A stretch of DNA of 64,000 bases from Pseudodesulfovibrio thermohalotolerans (GCF_021353295.2 NZ_CP120635.1:2249501-2313500), one strand, 5' to 3'; positions 50,679 through 60,487 are shown, counted from the first letter of the stretch. Made by a program: numbers and translations. The notes: generated by a model from the sequence alone, not told the origin.

Positions 50679-53009
50679 CTATTCCATGGGGGCCGGATTT
50701 TTCATGTCCCAGATACCGCAGGGGCAGGCGTCGGCGCAAAAGCCGCAGGCGATGCACTTGTCGGGATCGACCACGCGCTCAAAGCCGCCGTCGGGCAGTT
50801 CATTGCGCTTGATGGCGTTCTGCGGACAGAGGGTGTCGCAGATGTAGCAATCACGGCAGGAGCCGCAACTGGAGCATTCCGCACCGCAATGATTGGCGTC
50901 GCTAAACTCGATGACGCGCGGGTCGAAGTATTCGAGCGTCATGCGGGTGTAGTCGATCATCTCGCGGGTGTCGCTTTGCGGACGGCGGTTGTTGAAGATG
51001 TCGTCGATGACCTCGGCGGCCCGACGGCCGTGCCCGATGGCATGGGTCAGCAGGCCGGGCCGAACCGCGTCGCCGATGGCGAAGACGCGGGAGTCGGTGG
51101 TCTGATAATCGTCGTTAACCACGACATGGCCACGGTCCAAGGCGATGTTTTCGGGCAGGAAGTCCACGTCCGGCTGATCGCCGATGGACATGATGACCGT
51201 ATCCGCCGGGAGCAGTTCCCCGGACTGGAGCAGTACGCCCTCTTCCGTGATTTCCTTGGTGAAACAAGGCCACTTGAAACGCGCGCCCACGGCCTCGGCT
51301 TCCTTGCGTTCCTTGCCGAAGGAGGCAGGTTCCTGAATATCGATGAGGGTGATGTCCTCGGCACCCACGGAGGCGGACACGGTGGCCACGTCGCAACCCA
51401 CGTTGCCCGCGCCGATAATGACCACCCGCTTGCCGGAACGCATTTCGCCCTTCTTCACTTCCTGAAGGAAGGTCAGAGCCGGGATGATGCGCTCATGGCC
51501 GGGCACAGGGATCATGCGCGGCTTCTGCGCGCCCACGGCCAGGACCACGAAATCGTACTCCTCCCGAAGCTCCTCGAACTCCTTGGTCTTGAGCTGCTGT
51601 TGCAGATGGACATGGGGAATGACCTTGGCCGCGCGCTCGATCTCCTTTTCCACGACCTCCTTGGGCACGCGGCTGTAGGGGATGGCCGAGGCGATCTTGC
51701 CGCCAAGGGTCTTGGCCATGTCGAAGACCACGGCTTCATGGCCCTTCATGCGAATCTGCCAGGCCACGGAGATGCCGGCGGGGCCGCCGCCGATGACGGC
51801 GACACGCTTGCCGGACAAAGGCGGCATGGTCGGGGCCTTGGATTTGTGCCCTTCACGGCCGAGCTTGGTGATATCCACCGCGGCCATGTTCTGCTGGGTG
51901 GACCGGGTGCAGCCGTCCATGCACAGGTTCGGACAAAGGTAGCCGCAGACCGAGGCCGGGAACGGCGTATAGGCCAAGGCGAGGTCAACGGCCTCGTCCA
52001 CCAGCCCGTCGCGGACCAACTGCCAGCGTTTCTGCACAGGCATACCCGTGGGGCAACTGGCCTGGCACGGCGCCATGAACTTGCGGTTCTCCCAGACAGG
52101 CACGCGGCGACGAAGATCACCGTGGACGATAAGCGGAATGGGGGAACGGTCGAGGTCGGTCAGGTCGCCGATGATGCCGCCCCTTCCGAGTTCGGCATCC
52201 CATGTGTTGACCCGGAAGTCGTGCATGGCGCGACGGACACGGCCCTTCTTCTCAAAGGGGGTCTTGGCCCGGATGAGCTGCCATTCCTCGCGTCTGGTCA
52301 ACCGTTTCAGGAGACGCGACCGTTTGATTCGCTTAAGGAACTGCTCGATATTTTCAGTCAGCCACGCCCAGGTCGCGTCGTCGATGGGCTCCATAAGGGC
52401 GTCGGCCTGGGAGAACCCGTCGATGGGGCCGCGCACGAAGATGCGGCCGCCGACCATGCCCACGCAGGGGCGATAGCCGAGAACGTTGCCGGGGCTCTGG
52501 GCCTCGTGGCCGCAGATAACGGCGGTGCCGCCAGCCATGAACTCGGCGAAGTAGTCGCCCACCGAGCCGAGTACCCACAGTTCGGGCGCGTCGAAACGGG
52601 GGTTGGTCTTGGTCATGGTCATGCCGCGCGAGCCGATGTTGCCCGCGATGAAAACCTTGCCCTGCGCCATGGCGTTGCACGCGCCGTTGGAGGCGTTGCC
52701 GTGAACGACGACCTCCGCGCCCGCGTTGAGCCAGGCCACGTCGTCCGAGGCCGGGCCCATGACCTCGATGGTCGTGCCGGGAAAGCCCTTGGAGCCGATG
52801 CGCTGGCCCGGGGAGCCGGTGATGGTCACTGAAATGGGCTCTTCCTTGGAAAGCCAGAGTCTGCCGCCAATGCCGTGCTGGCCCATGGCGTCGATCTCCA
52901 ACCGGCGCGCCCCCTGACGGACCGCGTTCTGGATGCGCTCCTCAAGGATGCGGGATTCCACGCGGACACCGTTCTCGTGTCCGTTTATGCGCTGTATTTT
53001 CTTAGCCAT
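50679..53009 (-). CDS. Glutamate synthase GXGXG domain fused to NAD(P)H-FAD oxidoreductase and ferredoxin domain
   Basis: 776 residues. The N-terminal ~230 are the GXGXG beta-helix of glutamate synthase (GKVFIAGNIGSRGMTMTK, GRIFVRGPI). A GltD-like oxidoreductase follows: APCQASCPTGMPVQKR and CGYLCPNLCMDGC (Fe-S), VIGGGPAGISVAWQIR (FAD), VVIIGAGNVGCDVATV (NAD(P)H). The C-terminus carries a two-cluster ferredoxin part (CSSCGSCRDCYICDTLCP; DKCIACGFCADACPCGIWDM). Electrons from NAD(P)H or ferredoxin would pass to the FMN subunit for glutamate formation. Third gene of the operon; the start at 53009 has GGAG six nt upstream. Confidence 0.9.
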   Translation of the reverse strand: MAKKIQRINGHENGVRVESRILEERIQNAVRQGARRLEIDAMGQHGIGGRLWLSKEEPISVTITGSPGQRIGSKGFPGTTIEVMGPASDDVAWLNAGAEVVVHGNASNGACNAMAQGKVFIAGNIGSRGMTMTKTNPRFDAPELWVLGSVGDYFAEFMAGGTAVICGHEAQSPGNVLGYRPCVGMVGGRIFVRGPIDGFSQADALMEPIDDATWAWLTENIEQFLKRIKRSRLLKRLTRREEWQLIRAKTPFEKKGRVRRAMHDFRVNTWDAELGRGGIIGDLTDLDRSPIPLIVHGDLRRRVPVWENRKFMAPCQASCPTGMPVQKRWQLVRDGLVDEAVDLALAYTPFPASVCGYLCPNLCMDGCTRSTQQNMAAVDITKLGREGHKSKAPTMPPLSGKRVAVIGGGPAGISVAWQIRMKGHEAVVFDMAKTLGGKIASAIPYSRVPKEVVEKEIERAAKVIPHVHLQQQLKTKEFEELREEYDFVVLAVGAQKPRMIPVPGHERIIPALTFLQEVKKGEMRSGKRVVIIGAGNVGCDVATVSASVGAEDITLIDIQEPASFGKERKEAEAVGARFKWPCFTKEITEEGVLLQSGELLPADTVIMSIGDQPDVDFLPENIALDRGHVVVNDDYQTTDSRVFAIGDAVRPGLLTHAIGHGRRAAEVIDDIFNNRRPQSDTREMIDYTRMTLEYFDPRVIEFSDANHCGAECSSCGSCRDCYICDTLCPQNAIKRNELPDGGFERVVDPDKCIACGFCADACPCGIWDMKNPAPME

Positions 53010-53039
53010 TGTGTACTCCGATATGTCCTGAGGCTTCGG

Positions 53040-54674
53040 TTAGATGACGTACTTGATGTCCAGGCGGTCAGCCGCGTCCTTGTCCGAGATGCCCAGTGCG
53101 TCGGACATGCCGACGGGCAGGGACGTGGAGCGGCCGAGCGGCGCGAAGACCTTGCGCAGTTCCGTGTCGAAGCTCAGGTAGAAGTCCACCACCCGCTCGG
53201 CGACCTTTTCGGGATCGAGACGACGGTAGACCCTCGGGTCCTGGGAGGTGATGCCCTTGGGGCAGACGCCGATGTTGCAGACGTTGCAGCGGTCCTTTTC
53301 GCTGCCGAGACAGCCCGCGGCCGCCTGCATGACGTATTTGCCGATCTGGACCATGGACGCGCCGAGCATGATGAGGGCTGCGGCGTTGGCGGCCAGGTTG
53401 CCGTGCTTGCCGATGCCGCCGCCCGCGATGAGCGGGATCTCGTTCTGGGCCCCGGCCACGCAGAGCGCCTTGTAGCAGTCGCGCAGGTTGGAGGCGATGG
53501 GATGGCCCATGTGGTTCATGGAGACGTTGTAGGCCGCGCCGGTACCGCCGTCCTCGCCGTCGATGGCCAGGCCCGCGGCGTAGGGATTACGCACCAGATT
53601 GTTGAGCACGGCGAGCGAGGTGGAAGAAGCCGATATCTTGGGATAGACCGGCACGCGGAAGCCCCAGGCCATGGACATGGACTGGATCATCTTGGCCACG
53701 GCCTCCTCGATGGAGTACTTGGTCTGGTGCGTGGGCGGGCTGGGCAGGGAAACGCCCTTGGGCACGCCGCGAATGGCGGCGATGAGCTTGTTCACCTTGT
53801 ACCACATGAGCAGACCGCCATCGCCGGGCTTGGCTCCCTGGCCGTACTTGATCTCGATGGCGCAGGGATCTTCCTTCATCTCGGGAATGGCGTGGATGAT
53901 CTCGTCCCAGCCGAAATACCCCGAGGCTATCTGCAAAATGACATATTTAAGGAAGCGGGAACGCAACAGGCGCGGGGGGCAGCCGCCCTCGCCCGTGCAC
54001 ATGCGCACCGGCATGTTCATTTCCTCATTGAGGTACGCCACGCCCATCTGAAGCCCTTCCCACATGTTCGGGGAAAGCGCGCCAAAGGACATGCCGCCGA
54101 TGACCAGGGGATAGATTTCCCGGACCGGCGGCTTCCAGCCGTTCTCGCGGAAACACTTTATCTCGGCCTCGGGCGAAAGGACCCTGCCGAGCAGGGTACG
54201 CACGTCGAACTCATGACGGCCCGCGTCGAGCGCGGGGTCGGTGAGCATGGAAATGCGGATGAACTTGATCTGATCGAGAAGAGACTCGGAATTGTTCCGA
54301 CGGCCGCCGCGCGTCCTGGGCTGACCGCCCCGGTTATTCTGGAACTGGAGCGTGGTGGAATCGTACTGACGGTTCGGCTCGATGGCGTTGTTCGGACAGA
54401 CCATGTTGCACATGGCACAACCGATGCAAGCATAGGCCGGGTCCGTACGCTGGCGGATGCCGTAATAGGTGAAGAATTCCGTGGTCGGCTTGGCATTGAG
54501 GCCCATGGGCGGCTTGACGTCCCGCTTGCGGAACACACCCAGCTCGATGGCGTTGACGGGACAGACCGAAGTACACCGGCCACACTTGGTGCAGGTGTTT
54601 ATGTCCCACTTGATCTGCCAGGGCAGATCCTTGCGGCTTAAAGTTGAGGGCGTAATGGGTCTTTCTGGGAGCAT
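53040..54674 (-). CDS. Glutamate synthase FMN-binding core with N-terminal 4Fe-4S ferredoxin domain
   Basis: 544 residues. The N-terminal ~100 hold two 4Fe-4S motifs (CTKCGRCTSVCP; CIGCAMCNMVCP). The rest is the FMN-binding glutamate synthase core: PLVIGGMSFGALSPNMWEGL, GEGGCPPRLL, IEIKYGQGAKPGDGGLL, LAIDGEDGGTGAAYNVSMNH, IPLIAGGGIGKHGNLAANAAALIMLGA and a Cys-rich DRCNVCNIGVCPKGI. It joins ammonia with 2-oxoglutarate. The ATG at 54674 (GGGAGG seven nt upstream) overlaps the upstream glutaminase gene by 37 nt. Confidence 0.9.
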   Translation of the reverse strand: MLPERPITPSTLSRKDLPWQIKWDINTCTKCGRCTSVCPVNAIELGVFRKRDVKPPMGLNAKPTTEFFTYYGIRQRTDPAYACIGCAMCNMVCPNNAIEPNRQYDSTTLQFQNNRGGQPRTRGGRRNNSESLLDQIKFIRISMLTDPALDAGRHEFDVRTLLGRVLSPEAEIKCFRENGWKPPVREIYPLVIGGMSFGALSPNMWEGLQMGVAYLNEEMNMPVRMCTGEGGCPPRLLRSRFLKYVILQIASGYFGWDEIIHAIPEMKEDPCAIEIKYGQGAKPGDGGLLMWYKVNKLIAAIRGVPKGVSLPSPPTHQTKYSIEEAVAKMIQSMSMAWGFRVPVYPKISASSTSLAVLNNLVRNPYAAGLAIDGEDGGTGAAYNVSMNHMGHPIASNLRDCYKALCVAGAQNEIPLIAGGGIGKHGNLAANAAALIMLGASMVQIGKYVMQAAAGCLGSEKDRCNVCNIGVCPKGITSQDPRVYRRLDPEKVAERVVDFYLSFDTELRKVFAPLGRSTSLPVGMSDALGISDKDAADRLDIKYVI

Positions 54675-55774
54675 TGGAGAACCTCCCGGCAATCGGGTCC
54701 GACGATCGCCGTGTCGAGATGCATGGGTTGAAAATCCTTGGTCCGGTCACGATCGGGGATGGCGGCATTAAGCCCGCATATCTCGGAGGAGAAACCGTAG
54801 ATGCCGAGCTCGGGATTGCCGCCGACCACGCCGGGACGGAATTTCTTGCGGTCCTGCGCCATGAACATGGAACCGTCGGGAAGGCAGCCGATGACGCAGT
54901 TGGGGCCGTCGATAATCAGCTTGCGACAGGCGCGCTTGAGATCGGACAGGAATTCGCGGTCCGGGTGATCGCGCATCTCGTCGTCGTTCATCGGCGTGAT
55001 GACGTGCTTGTAGGCACTGATGTCGAGCCCCAGACGCTTGGTGGCGTAATGGGCTATATGGGTGAACACCTCGGAATCGGACTGGTAGCCCTGATAGCCG
55101 GTGACGCCACGCGACATGAGATATTCGCGGATGGGCACGAAGGCGGTGTTCTCGCCGTTGGTCATGGTGGAAATGCCCTCGATGAAGAAGGGATGGCAGG
55201 CGTAGAGATTGATGGCGTAGTTGGTGTTCTGCCTGCCCTGAGCCAGGATGTGGCGAGCCTGAAGCTCTTCGCGATCCAGCTTCAGATAATCCGCTATGGC
55301 CAGCGGATCGCCCACTTCCTTAATCATGATGGTGTCGGGCCAGAAGGAAAAAACCATGATGTCGCCGGACTCTTCGCCCATGGCCCGGAGGTTCAGGCGC
55401 ATCTGGACCAGATTCCGACTCACCTGATCCTCGGCCATGCCCTTCCACCCATCGGGAATCTTGAAGGCGATGGAGGCATAGGTGCCGCGCCGGGGCGTAC
55501 CGCCCGGAGGCTCCACATCAGGGGTGAACGTCGCGGAATACTTGGGCTGAAACCCGTTCTTGGTCATGTAGTCGGACATCCGCGAGAGGCCCTCGTCGGT
55601 AAAGATGCCGGACAGTATGGGGTATTCCTTAAGTTCCTCCCACGGTCCCCCCAGACCGCTCAGGAACAATCCCACGCCGGAGCCGTCGTGCCCTTCCTTC
55701 ATGACGTTCAGGGCATCGATGGCGCGCATGGGTGACACAGGGTCACGGCTTGTTAGCGCAAACAAACGGCACAT
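54638..55774 (-). CDS. Glutamate synthase amidotransferase (class II glutaminase) subunit
   Basis: 378 residues. Cys2 directly after Met1 (MCRLFALTSRDP) is the Ntn nucleophile; GSGVGLFLSG, GQGRQNTNYAINLYACHPF and GIYGFSSEICGLNAA are typical GATase II/GltS-alpha segments. It releases ammonia from glutamine for the FMN subunit. First gene of the three-gene split glutamate synthase operon of archaeal and anaerobe type. Confidence 0.9.
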   Translation of the reverse strand: MCRLFALTSRDPVSPMRAIDALNVMKEGHDGSGVGLFLSGLGGPWEELKEYPILSGIFTDEGLSRMSDYMTKNGFQPKYSATFTPDVEPPGGTPRRGTYASIAFKIPDGWKGMAEDQVSRNLVQMRLNLRAMGEESGDIMVFSFWPDTIMIKEVGDPLAIADYLKLDREELQARHILAQGRQNTNYAINLYACHPFFIEGISTMTNGENTAFVPIREYLMSRGVTGYQGYQSDSEVFTHIAHYATKRLGLDISAYKHVITPMNDDEMRDHPDREFLSDLKRACRKLIIDGPNCVIGCLPDGSMFMAQDRKKFRPGVVGGNPELGIYGFSSEICGLNAAIPDRDRTKDFQPMHLDTAIVGPDCREVLQCSQKDPLRPQL

Positions 55775-56224
55775 GGTCTCGATTCACTCCGCTGTTAAAG
55801 GTCCCTCGCCCGCACCGCCAGCAATGGGCCGGGCGTCTACGCGGCACCGGGAAAAATCCAATGATCCCAAGTAGTCCACTTCTCGATGGAGCGCACTCGA
55901 CAGGGGGCAAAAAAGCCTGCGGACCAATCGTCGGATCAATCGCGGCAGGCTCTTCGGCTCTAACTTTTCACAATTATGCAACTTCCAAGGAGCTATTTAC
56001 CGTTGCATTGTATACAGAGTCTATACAAATCCCGGAAGCTGACCATAAGTCAAATCAGGAAAACCTGCAACAGCAACACATTCTCACTATTTAACATTTT
56101 TGTAATAGAGTAAAGACGGTCGGCAAAAACCGACTCATAGCCTCCACAAATGACAGGAGAATTTTATTCTCGTCACCAAAAGAGGCCGTACAAAAAACGG
56201 CTACGAAATGGTGGATTCGGGGAC
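55775..56224. other. Intergenic region upstream of the glutamate synthase operon
   Basis: About 450 nt with no supported gene. It contains a perfect inverted repeat at 56008-56028 (TTGTATA - 7 nt - TATACAA) and otherwise A+T-rich DNA, plausibly holding the operon promoter. No known riboswitch is evident. Confidence 0.5.
56008..56028. promoter_or_regulatory. Perfect inverted repeat, candidate operator
   Basis: TTGTATA - CAGAGTC - TATACAA, a 7-7-7 arrangement, lies about 235 nt upstream of the glutaminase ATG. The spacing and dyad are typical of a dimeric regulator site. No regulator gene adjoins. Confidence 0.4.
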
Positions 56225-56626
56225 TCAGGAGGCGAAAATATCGTTCTTGAGCGCCATTCTCGACGCGGCGGCAAGAAAATCGGCGGGTGAAACACCATAC
56301 TCCCGGCAATATTTCTCGATTCTGCCCAAAAGATGAACGTGCATGACCATTTCGAACTCTTCGAAGTCGCTGCCATCCCCTTCAACCGAGATATTGATCG
56401 CTTTTTTGCCTTCGTTCTCGGGTTGAGCGAGCAAAACCTTCTTTTTTGAGGGTTCCGGGAAGAGTTCACCACCCGCAAAATGCTCTTCCACGAACATGGC
56501 CAACGCTTCGTGGGCATTATCCACGGCTTCGTCCAAACTCTCGCCGAAGCTGGTGCATTCCGGGAAATCCGGGAATGTCGCGGAAAAGCCGTGCTTTTCC
56601 TCTTCGAACAACGCTACATACTGCAT
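56225..56626 (-). CDS. HicB-family antitoxin-like protein (orphan)
   Basis: 133 residues. The N-terminal half is a HicB-type partial RNase H fold (YVALFEEEKHGFSATFPDFPECTSFGESLDEAVDNAHEALAMFVEEH); the C-terminal part has a helical segment GVSPADFLAAASRMAL that may be a ribbon-helix-helix or HTH DNA-binding unit. The ATG (56626) has AAGGAGG upstream. No HicA-like toxin (about 60-80 residues with a conserved His) is visible on either side. Confidence 0.8.
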   Translation of the reverse strand: MQYVALFEEEKHGFSATFPDFPECTSFGESLDEAVDNAHEALAMFVEEHFAGGELFPEPSKKKVLLAQPENEGKKAINISVEGDGSDFEEFEMVMHVHLLGRIEKYCREYGVSPADFLAAASRMALKNDIFAS

Positions 56627-56660
56627 TCGCAGCCTCCTTGGGTGCAAAATAACGTATAGA

Positions 56661-57887
56661 TTATTGAGGATTGCCGGGCAAAGACGCGAGGACGCGCTTG
56701 CTCAGGGGCATGTAGACCACGGCCCCCTCCTGGAGATGCCCGGCCAGATGCTCGGCCTCCTCGCCTGTGCCGCAGAAAAGGTCCATGCGCGTGCCTTGGA
56801 TGGCGCCGCCCGTGTCCTGCGCCAGGACAAGAGAAAAGAACTGCTCGGAACCGCCGGTATCGTAGTCCATGAGTGCCGTCTTGAGGGCGACCACGCTTCC
56901 GAGCGGGATCATGCTCCGGTCCACGGCAACGCTGACGCGCGGCGTGAGGATGGCGTTGATGGAACCAAAAGGCCCCTCGTCGGCCAGCCTGAAAAAGACG
57001 TAGCTGGGATTCCGAAAGAGAATGTCCTGAGCAACATCCGGGTTCTCTCTCAGGAACTTCCTGATGCGCTGCATACTCATCTCCTCCCTGGGGACGTACC
57101 CCTTGTCGATGAGCACCCGGCCTATGGATACGTACTGGCGGCCGTTCTTGCCGCCGTACAGGATGTGCTTGTAGGTTCCGTCGGGCAAATCCAGCCTTCC
57201 GGACCCTTGAATCTGGAGAAAAAACACGTCCACCGGGTCCGCGGCCCAGGCTATCTCGTCGCCCGCCCCCTCCAGCGCGCCCAATCCATCGATGGCGGAA
57301 CGGTCGTAATACGGCTCGATGCGGTCCCCGTCCACGCGGTAGACGAGCCTCTGCCCCGCCCAACGCGGATGAAACAGCCCCAGGTCGGCCACCTTGAGGT
57401 CGCCGGGTACGCCATACAGCGGATACTTGTAGTTATTGTCCGGGGCGAGGGAAGCCTTGAGCCAGGGCTCGTAATAGCCGGTCAGCAACGTTCCGGGCTC
57501 AAGCTTGAACCAGGAAAACCGCTCTGCCAGCAGATTCGGCGCATGGTCGAGCTGATCGAGCAAAGACGCGAGCTCGCTCACCGAATCGTGCAACTGGCCC
57601 CAGGTCAGAACCAGACCGGGCCGCCTGACGCAGACCGCGTCCCGGGAACGGGTGCGGATGTAGCGCAGGTTCGCCTCGATGCCGGGCCGCAAGGCCGACC
57701 AGGAGCCGAGATTCTGGGCCTTGATCGAGAGCTGGGCCACAAGCTCACGGGCCTCGGCCCCGCTCAGGGGAGCATAGGCGGGAGTTTCGGATACGGCGGC
57801 GGGCGGCGGAGGCGCTTCGGTGGCGCACCCGGCCGTCAGCAGCGTGAACACAAGGGCGGAATAAACGAATAACTTTCGGAAGATCAT
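56661..57887 (-). CDS. mltA: Membrane-bound lytic murein transglycosylase A
   Basis: 408 residues. A lipobox (LTAGC at residues ~17-21) after the signal peptide marks it as a lipoprotein. The MltA domain (GTLLTGYYEPWLKASL, YPLYGVPGDL) and the 3D domain with its Asp residues (LAQDTGGAIQGTRMDLFCGTG) are present, including the catalytic-Asp region. It cleaves peptidoglycan glycan strands from the outer membrane. It starts four nt inside the upstream AI-2E-type gene (ATGA). Confidence 0.95.
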   Translation of the reverse strand: MIFRKLFVYSALVFTLLTAGCATEAPPPPAAVSETPAYAPLSGAEARELVAQLSIKAQNLGSWSALRPGIEANLRYIRTRSRDAVCVRRPGLVLTWGQLHDSVSELASLLDQLDHAPNLLAERFSWFKLEPGTLLTGYYEPWLKASLAPDNNYKYPLYGVPGDLKVADLGLFHPRWAGQRLVYRVDGDRIEPYYDRSAIDGLGALEGAGDEIAWAADPVDVFFLQIQGSGRLDLPDGTYKHILYGGKNGRQYVSIGRVLIDKGYVPREEMSMQRIRKFLRENPDVAQDILFRNPSYVFFRLADEGPFGSINAILTPRVSVAVDRSMIPLGSVVALKTALMDYDTGGSEQFFSLVLAQDTGGAIQGTRMDLFCGTGEEAEHLAGHLQEGAVVYMPLSKRVLASLPGNPQ

Positions 57888-58993
57888 TGGGCAGCCTCTT
57901 CGTGGTCGTCCAGATCGTCGGCGTATTCCTCCAAGTATATCTGCAACATGACCATGACAAAACTCAGGATCAACGGGCCGTAGAATATGCCCAGCATACC
58001 AAAGGAATAGATGCCGCCGAGAATGGCTATGAAAATGTAGAAGGTCGAAACACGCGAAGCCTCGCGCATAAAAATGGGACGCAGAATGGTGTCAATGCTG
58101 ACCACGAATATGCCGCACCACAGGGAAAGGAATATGGCCATCTTCCACTGCCCCGAAAGGAACAGATAGATCACGGCCGGAACCCACACCAACCCCGTGC
58201 CGAGTACGGGAATGAGCGAAGACAGGGCCATCATGCCGCCCCAGAAAAACGCAGGGATGCCCGCCACGGCCAATCCGAAGCCGCCGGCAATGCCCTGGAG
58301 CACGGCCACCAGCAGACAGCCCATGAGCACCCCCCTGGCCACTCGCTTCAGGCTGTCGATGATATAATCCTCCTGCTTGGGCCGCAACGGCGAAAGGCGC
58401 TTGATGTAGGCGACCATCTTGGTGCCGTCACGCATGAAATAAAACAGAATGAAGACCATGAGCAGAAAATGCAGAATAAGCTTGGCCCCGTCCCTGGCCA
58501 GCGATGTGCCGAAGGACAGCATGGATTGAGCGAACTCGCGGGAATACTGGAGAATACCCGCCTGTATCTGTACCTCGTCGACACGCAGAAACGGCAACTG
58601 CTCGTGGAGCATGGCCACGTATTTGTCGAGCATCTCGATGCTGAGGAAGGTCTTGTAGGTTCCTTGGGCGATCCAGGCGTTCAAGGCGACGAGGGATTCC
58701 ACGCCCTGGCTGATGAGTGCCATGAACAGAAAGGCCATGGGCAACAACAGGGCGAAGATGATGATCCCCACGGTCAGGCCCGAGGCCATGGTTCGACGGC
58801 CCTTGCACAGCTTCAGGACCCAATTGAACACCGGGGTGAACAGGACCGCCAGCACGGTAGAGAAGATCATGGTATGCATGAACGGCTGCACCAGCGAAAA
58901 TCCCAAATACAGGGAAAACAGCAGGAGAATGATCATGAACACCTTATAGATGCCGCCATTGATCAGGGGAGTAGGTCCTTTGATTTCGCTCAT
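57884..58993 (-). CDS. AI-2E family (PerM/YdiK-like) transporter
   Basis: 369 residues with about seven or eight hydrophobic spans: two N-terminal pairs, a soluble helical loop of about 60 residues (SIEMLDKYVAMLHEQLPFLRV), and the C-terminal conserved core GFGLAVAGIPAFFWGGMMALSSLIPVLGTGLVWVP. PF01594 proteins export autoinducer-2 or act as ion antiporters; the substrate is not predictable. The ATG at 58993 has no strong ribosome binding site. Its stop overlaps the mltA start. Confidence 0.85.
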   Translation of the reverse strand: MSEIKGPTPLINGGIYKVFMIILLLFSLYLGFSLVQPFMHTMIFSTVLAVLFTPVFNWVLKLCKGRRTMASGLTVGIIIFALLLPMAFLFMALISQGVESLVALNAWIAQGTYKTFLSIEMLDKYVAMLHEQLPFLRVDEVQIQAGILQYSREFAQSMLSFGTSLARDGAKLILHFLLMVFILFYFMRDGTKMVAYIKRLSPLRPKQEDYIIDSLKRVARGVLMGCLLVAVLQGIAGGFGLAVAGIPAFFWGGMMALSSLIPVLGTGLVWVPAVIYLFLSGQWKMAIFLSLWCGIFVVSIDTILRPIFMREASRVSTFYIFIAILGGIYSFGMLGIFYGPLILSFVMVMLQIYLEEYADDLDDHEEAAQ

Positions 58994-59648
58994 ACTAGCT
59001 CGGGCTCCATGGAAGGGAACAACAACACAGGATATATTCCGTCTGCAAAGAGGATTGTATGATTGCGGCGACGGTGTCAACGTCAACCGCCCCGCACAAA
59101 CGGCCGTTCAACGGATTCCGACGCCTCCTCCCACCGACGCTCCCATGGCCCACGGCAGGCCCCTGCCGCCGAAAATTCGGCGTGGCGACCGATCGCACGC
59201 AGTCCTTGTCGCCGACAGAGAGAATCCCGCGTGCGGCCATTCGTTCTCTTCTTCGAACGGCCGGGAGCGCTTCCTTCCACGGCCAAAGATCGGTCCCGCA
59301 CACGGACAAAAAACGTAACAGGAATTTATCGCGTATTTTCTTTAGCGGCCCTCTTCCCGAACGACCGCCGCCCGCCCGCGACATACGACCGAAACATCCT
59401 GACTCATATTCTGCAATTTAACAAAAATGCCGCAAAACATTCTGTTTGAAAAGAATGCCCGACAAGCTGCCGCAAAGGGGCACTCTCTTGAATTTTCCGG
59501 TCATAGAGGCTATGGATGACTGTCGATCTGTGAACAAAATCGTTCAATACAAAAAAACGACACAGACGAACCCGTGCCCCAAAACCGTGTACCCGGACGG
59601 AACCAGGGCGGCGGATATCTACCAACTTATGTTTCATTGGAGGAAAGG
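58994..59648. other. Divergent intergenic region, 655 nt
   Basis: I see no supported gene here. It should hold the promoters of the AI-2E-type gene and of the amino-acid ABC operon. A possible plus-strand promoter is TTGAAT (59488-59493) - 17 nt - TATGGA (59511-59516), giving a long leader of about 130 nt before the first ATG. Confidence 0.4.
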
Positions 59649-60473
59649 ATGAAACGCATCATTACCATCATGGCCGTACTGTCCGTGCTGCTTTGCACCG
59701 CAATGTCCGCACAGGCTGCCGACATCGAACTCGCAAGAAAATCCACCCTTGAGCAGATCGTTCAGCGCGGCACCCTGCGCGTCGGCCTCGAAGCGGGCTA
59801 CATGCCCTTCGAAATGACCGACAAAAAGGGCAACATCGTCGGCTTCGACGTCGACATGGTCAGGGAAATGGCCAAGGCCATGGGCGTCAAGCTTGAGCTC
59901 GTGAACACTGCCTGGGACGGCATCATCCCCGGCCTGCTCTCCGGCAAGTACGACCTGATCGCCTCCGGCATGACCATCAACCAGGAACGCAACCTCAAGG
60001 TCAACTTCGCCACCCCCTACATCGTGGTCGGCCAGACCGCGCTGGTCTCCGCCAAGTCCGCGGACAAGATCAAGACCTGGAAGGACCTGAACCAGAAGGA
60101 CGTCATCATCACCTCCAAGCTCGGCACCACCGGCGAACAGGCTGCCAAGCGCCTCTTCCCCAAGGCCACCTACAAGTCCTTCGAGATGGAAGACCAGGCC
60201 ATGCTGGAGACCATGAACGGCAAGGCCGACGCCACCGTCTACGACCTGCCCATGACCTCCATCTTCTACACCCAGCACGGCAAGGAAGCCGGCATGAAGT
60301 TCCTGGACGAGCCCTTCACCTACGAGCCGCTCGGATGGGCCATCAACAAGGGCGACCCGGATTTCCTGAACTGGCTGAACAACTTCATCGTCCAGATCAA
60401 GAACGACGGCCGTTACGACCGAATCTACAACAAGTGGTTCGGCTCCAACGAATGGTACAACGAAGTCCAGTAA
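59649..60473 (+). CDS. Polar amino acid ABC transporter substrate-binding protein
   Basis: 274 residues: signal peptide (MKRIITIMAVLSVLLCTAMSAQA) followed by a type II periplasmic binding fold: GTLRVGLEAGYMPFEMTDKKGNIVGFDVDMVREMA, GLLSGKYDLIASGMTIN, ATVYDLPMTS and a C-terminal NDGRYDRIYNKWFG. It resembles glutamine/cystine/basic amino-acid binders; the ligand is not predictable. GGAGGAAAGG precedes the ATG at 59649. A hairpin terminator follows, so the binder is likely made in excess over the membrane parts. Confidence 0.92.
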   Translation: MKRIITIMAVLSVLLCTAMSAQAADIELARKSTLEQIVQRGTLRVGLEAGYMPFEMTDKKGNIVGFDVDMVREMAKAMGVKLELVNTAWDGIIPGLLSGKYDLIASGMTINQERNLKVNFATPYIVVGQTALVSAKSADKIKTWKDLNQKDVIITSKLGTTGEQAAKRLFPKATYKSFEMEDQAMLETMNGKADATVYDLPMTSIFYTQHGKEAGMKFLDEPFTYEPLGWAINKGDPDFLNWLNNFIVQIKNDGRYDRIYNKWFGSNEWYNEVQ

Positions 60474-60487
60474 CCAACGAATAATTC

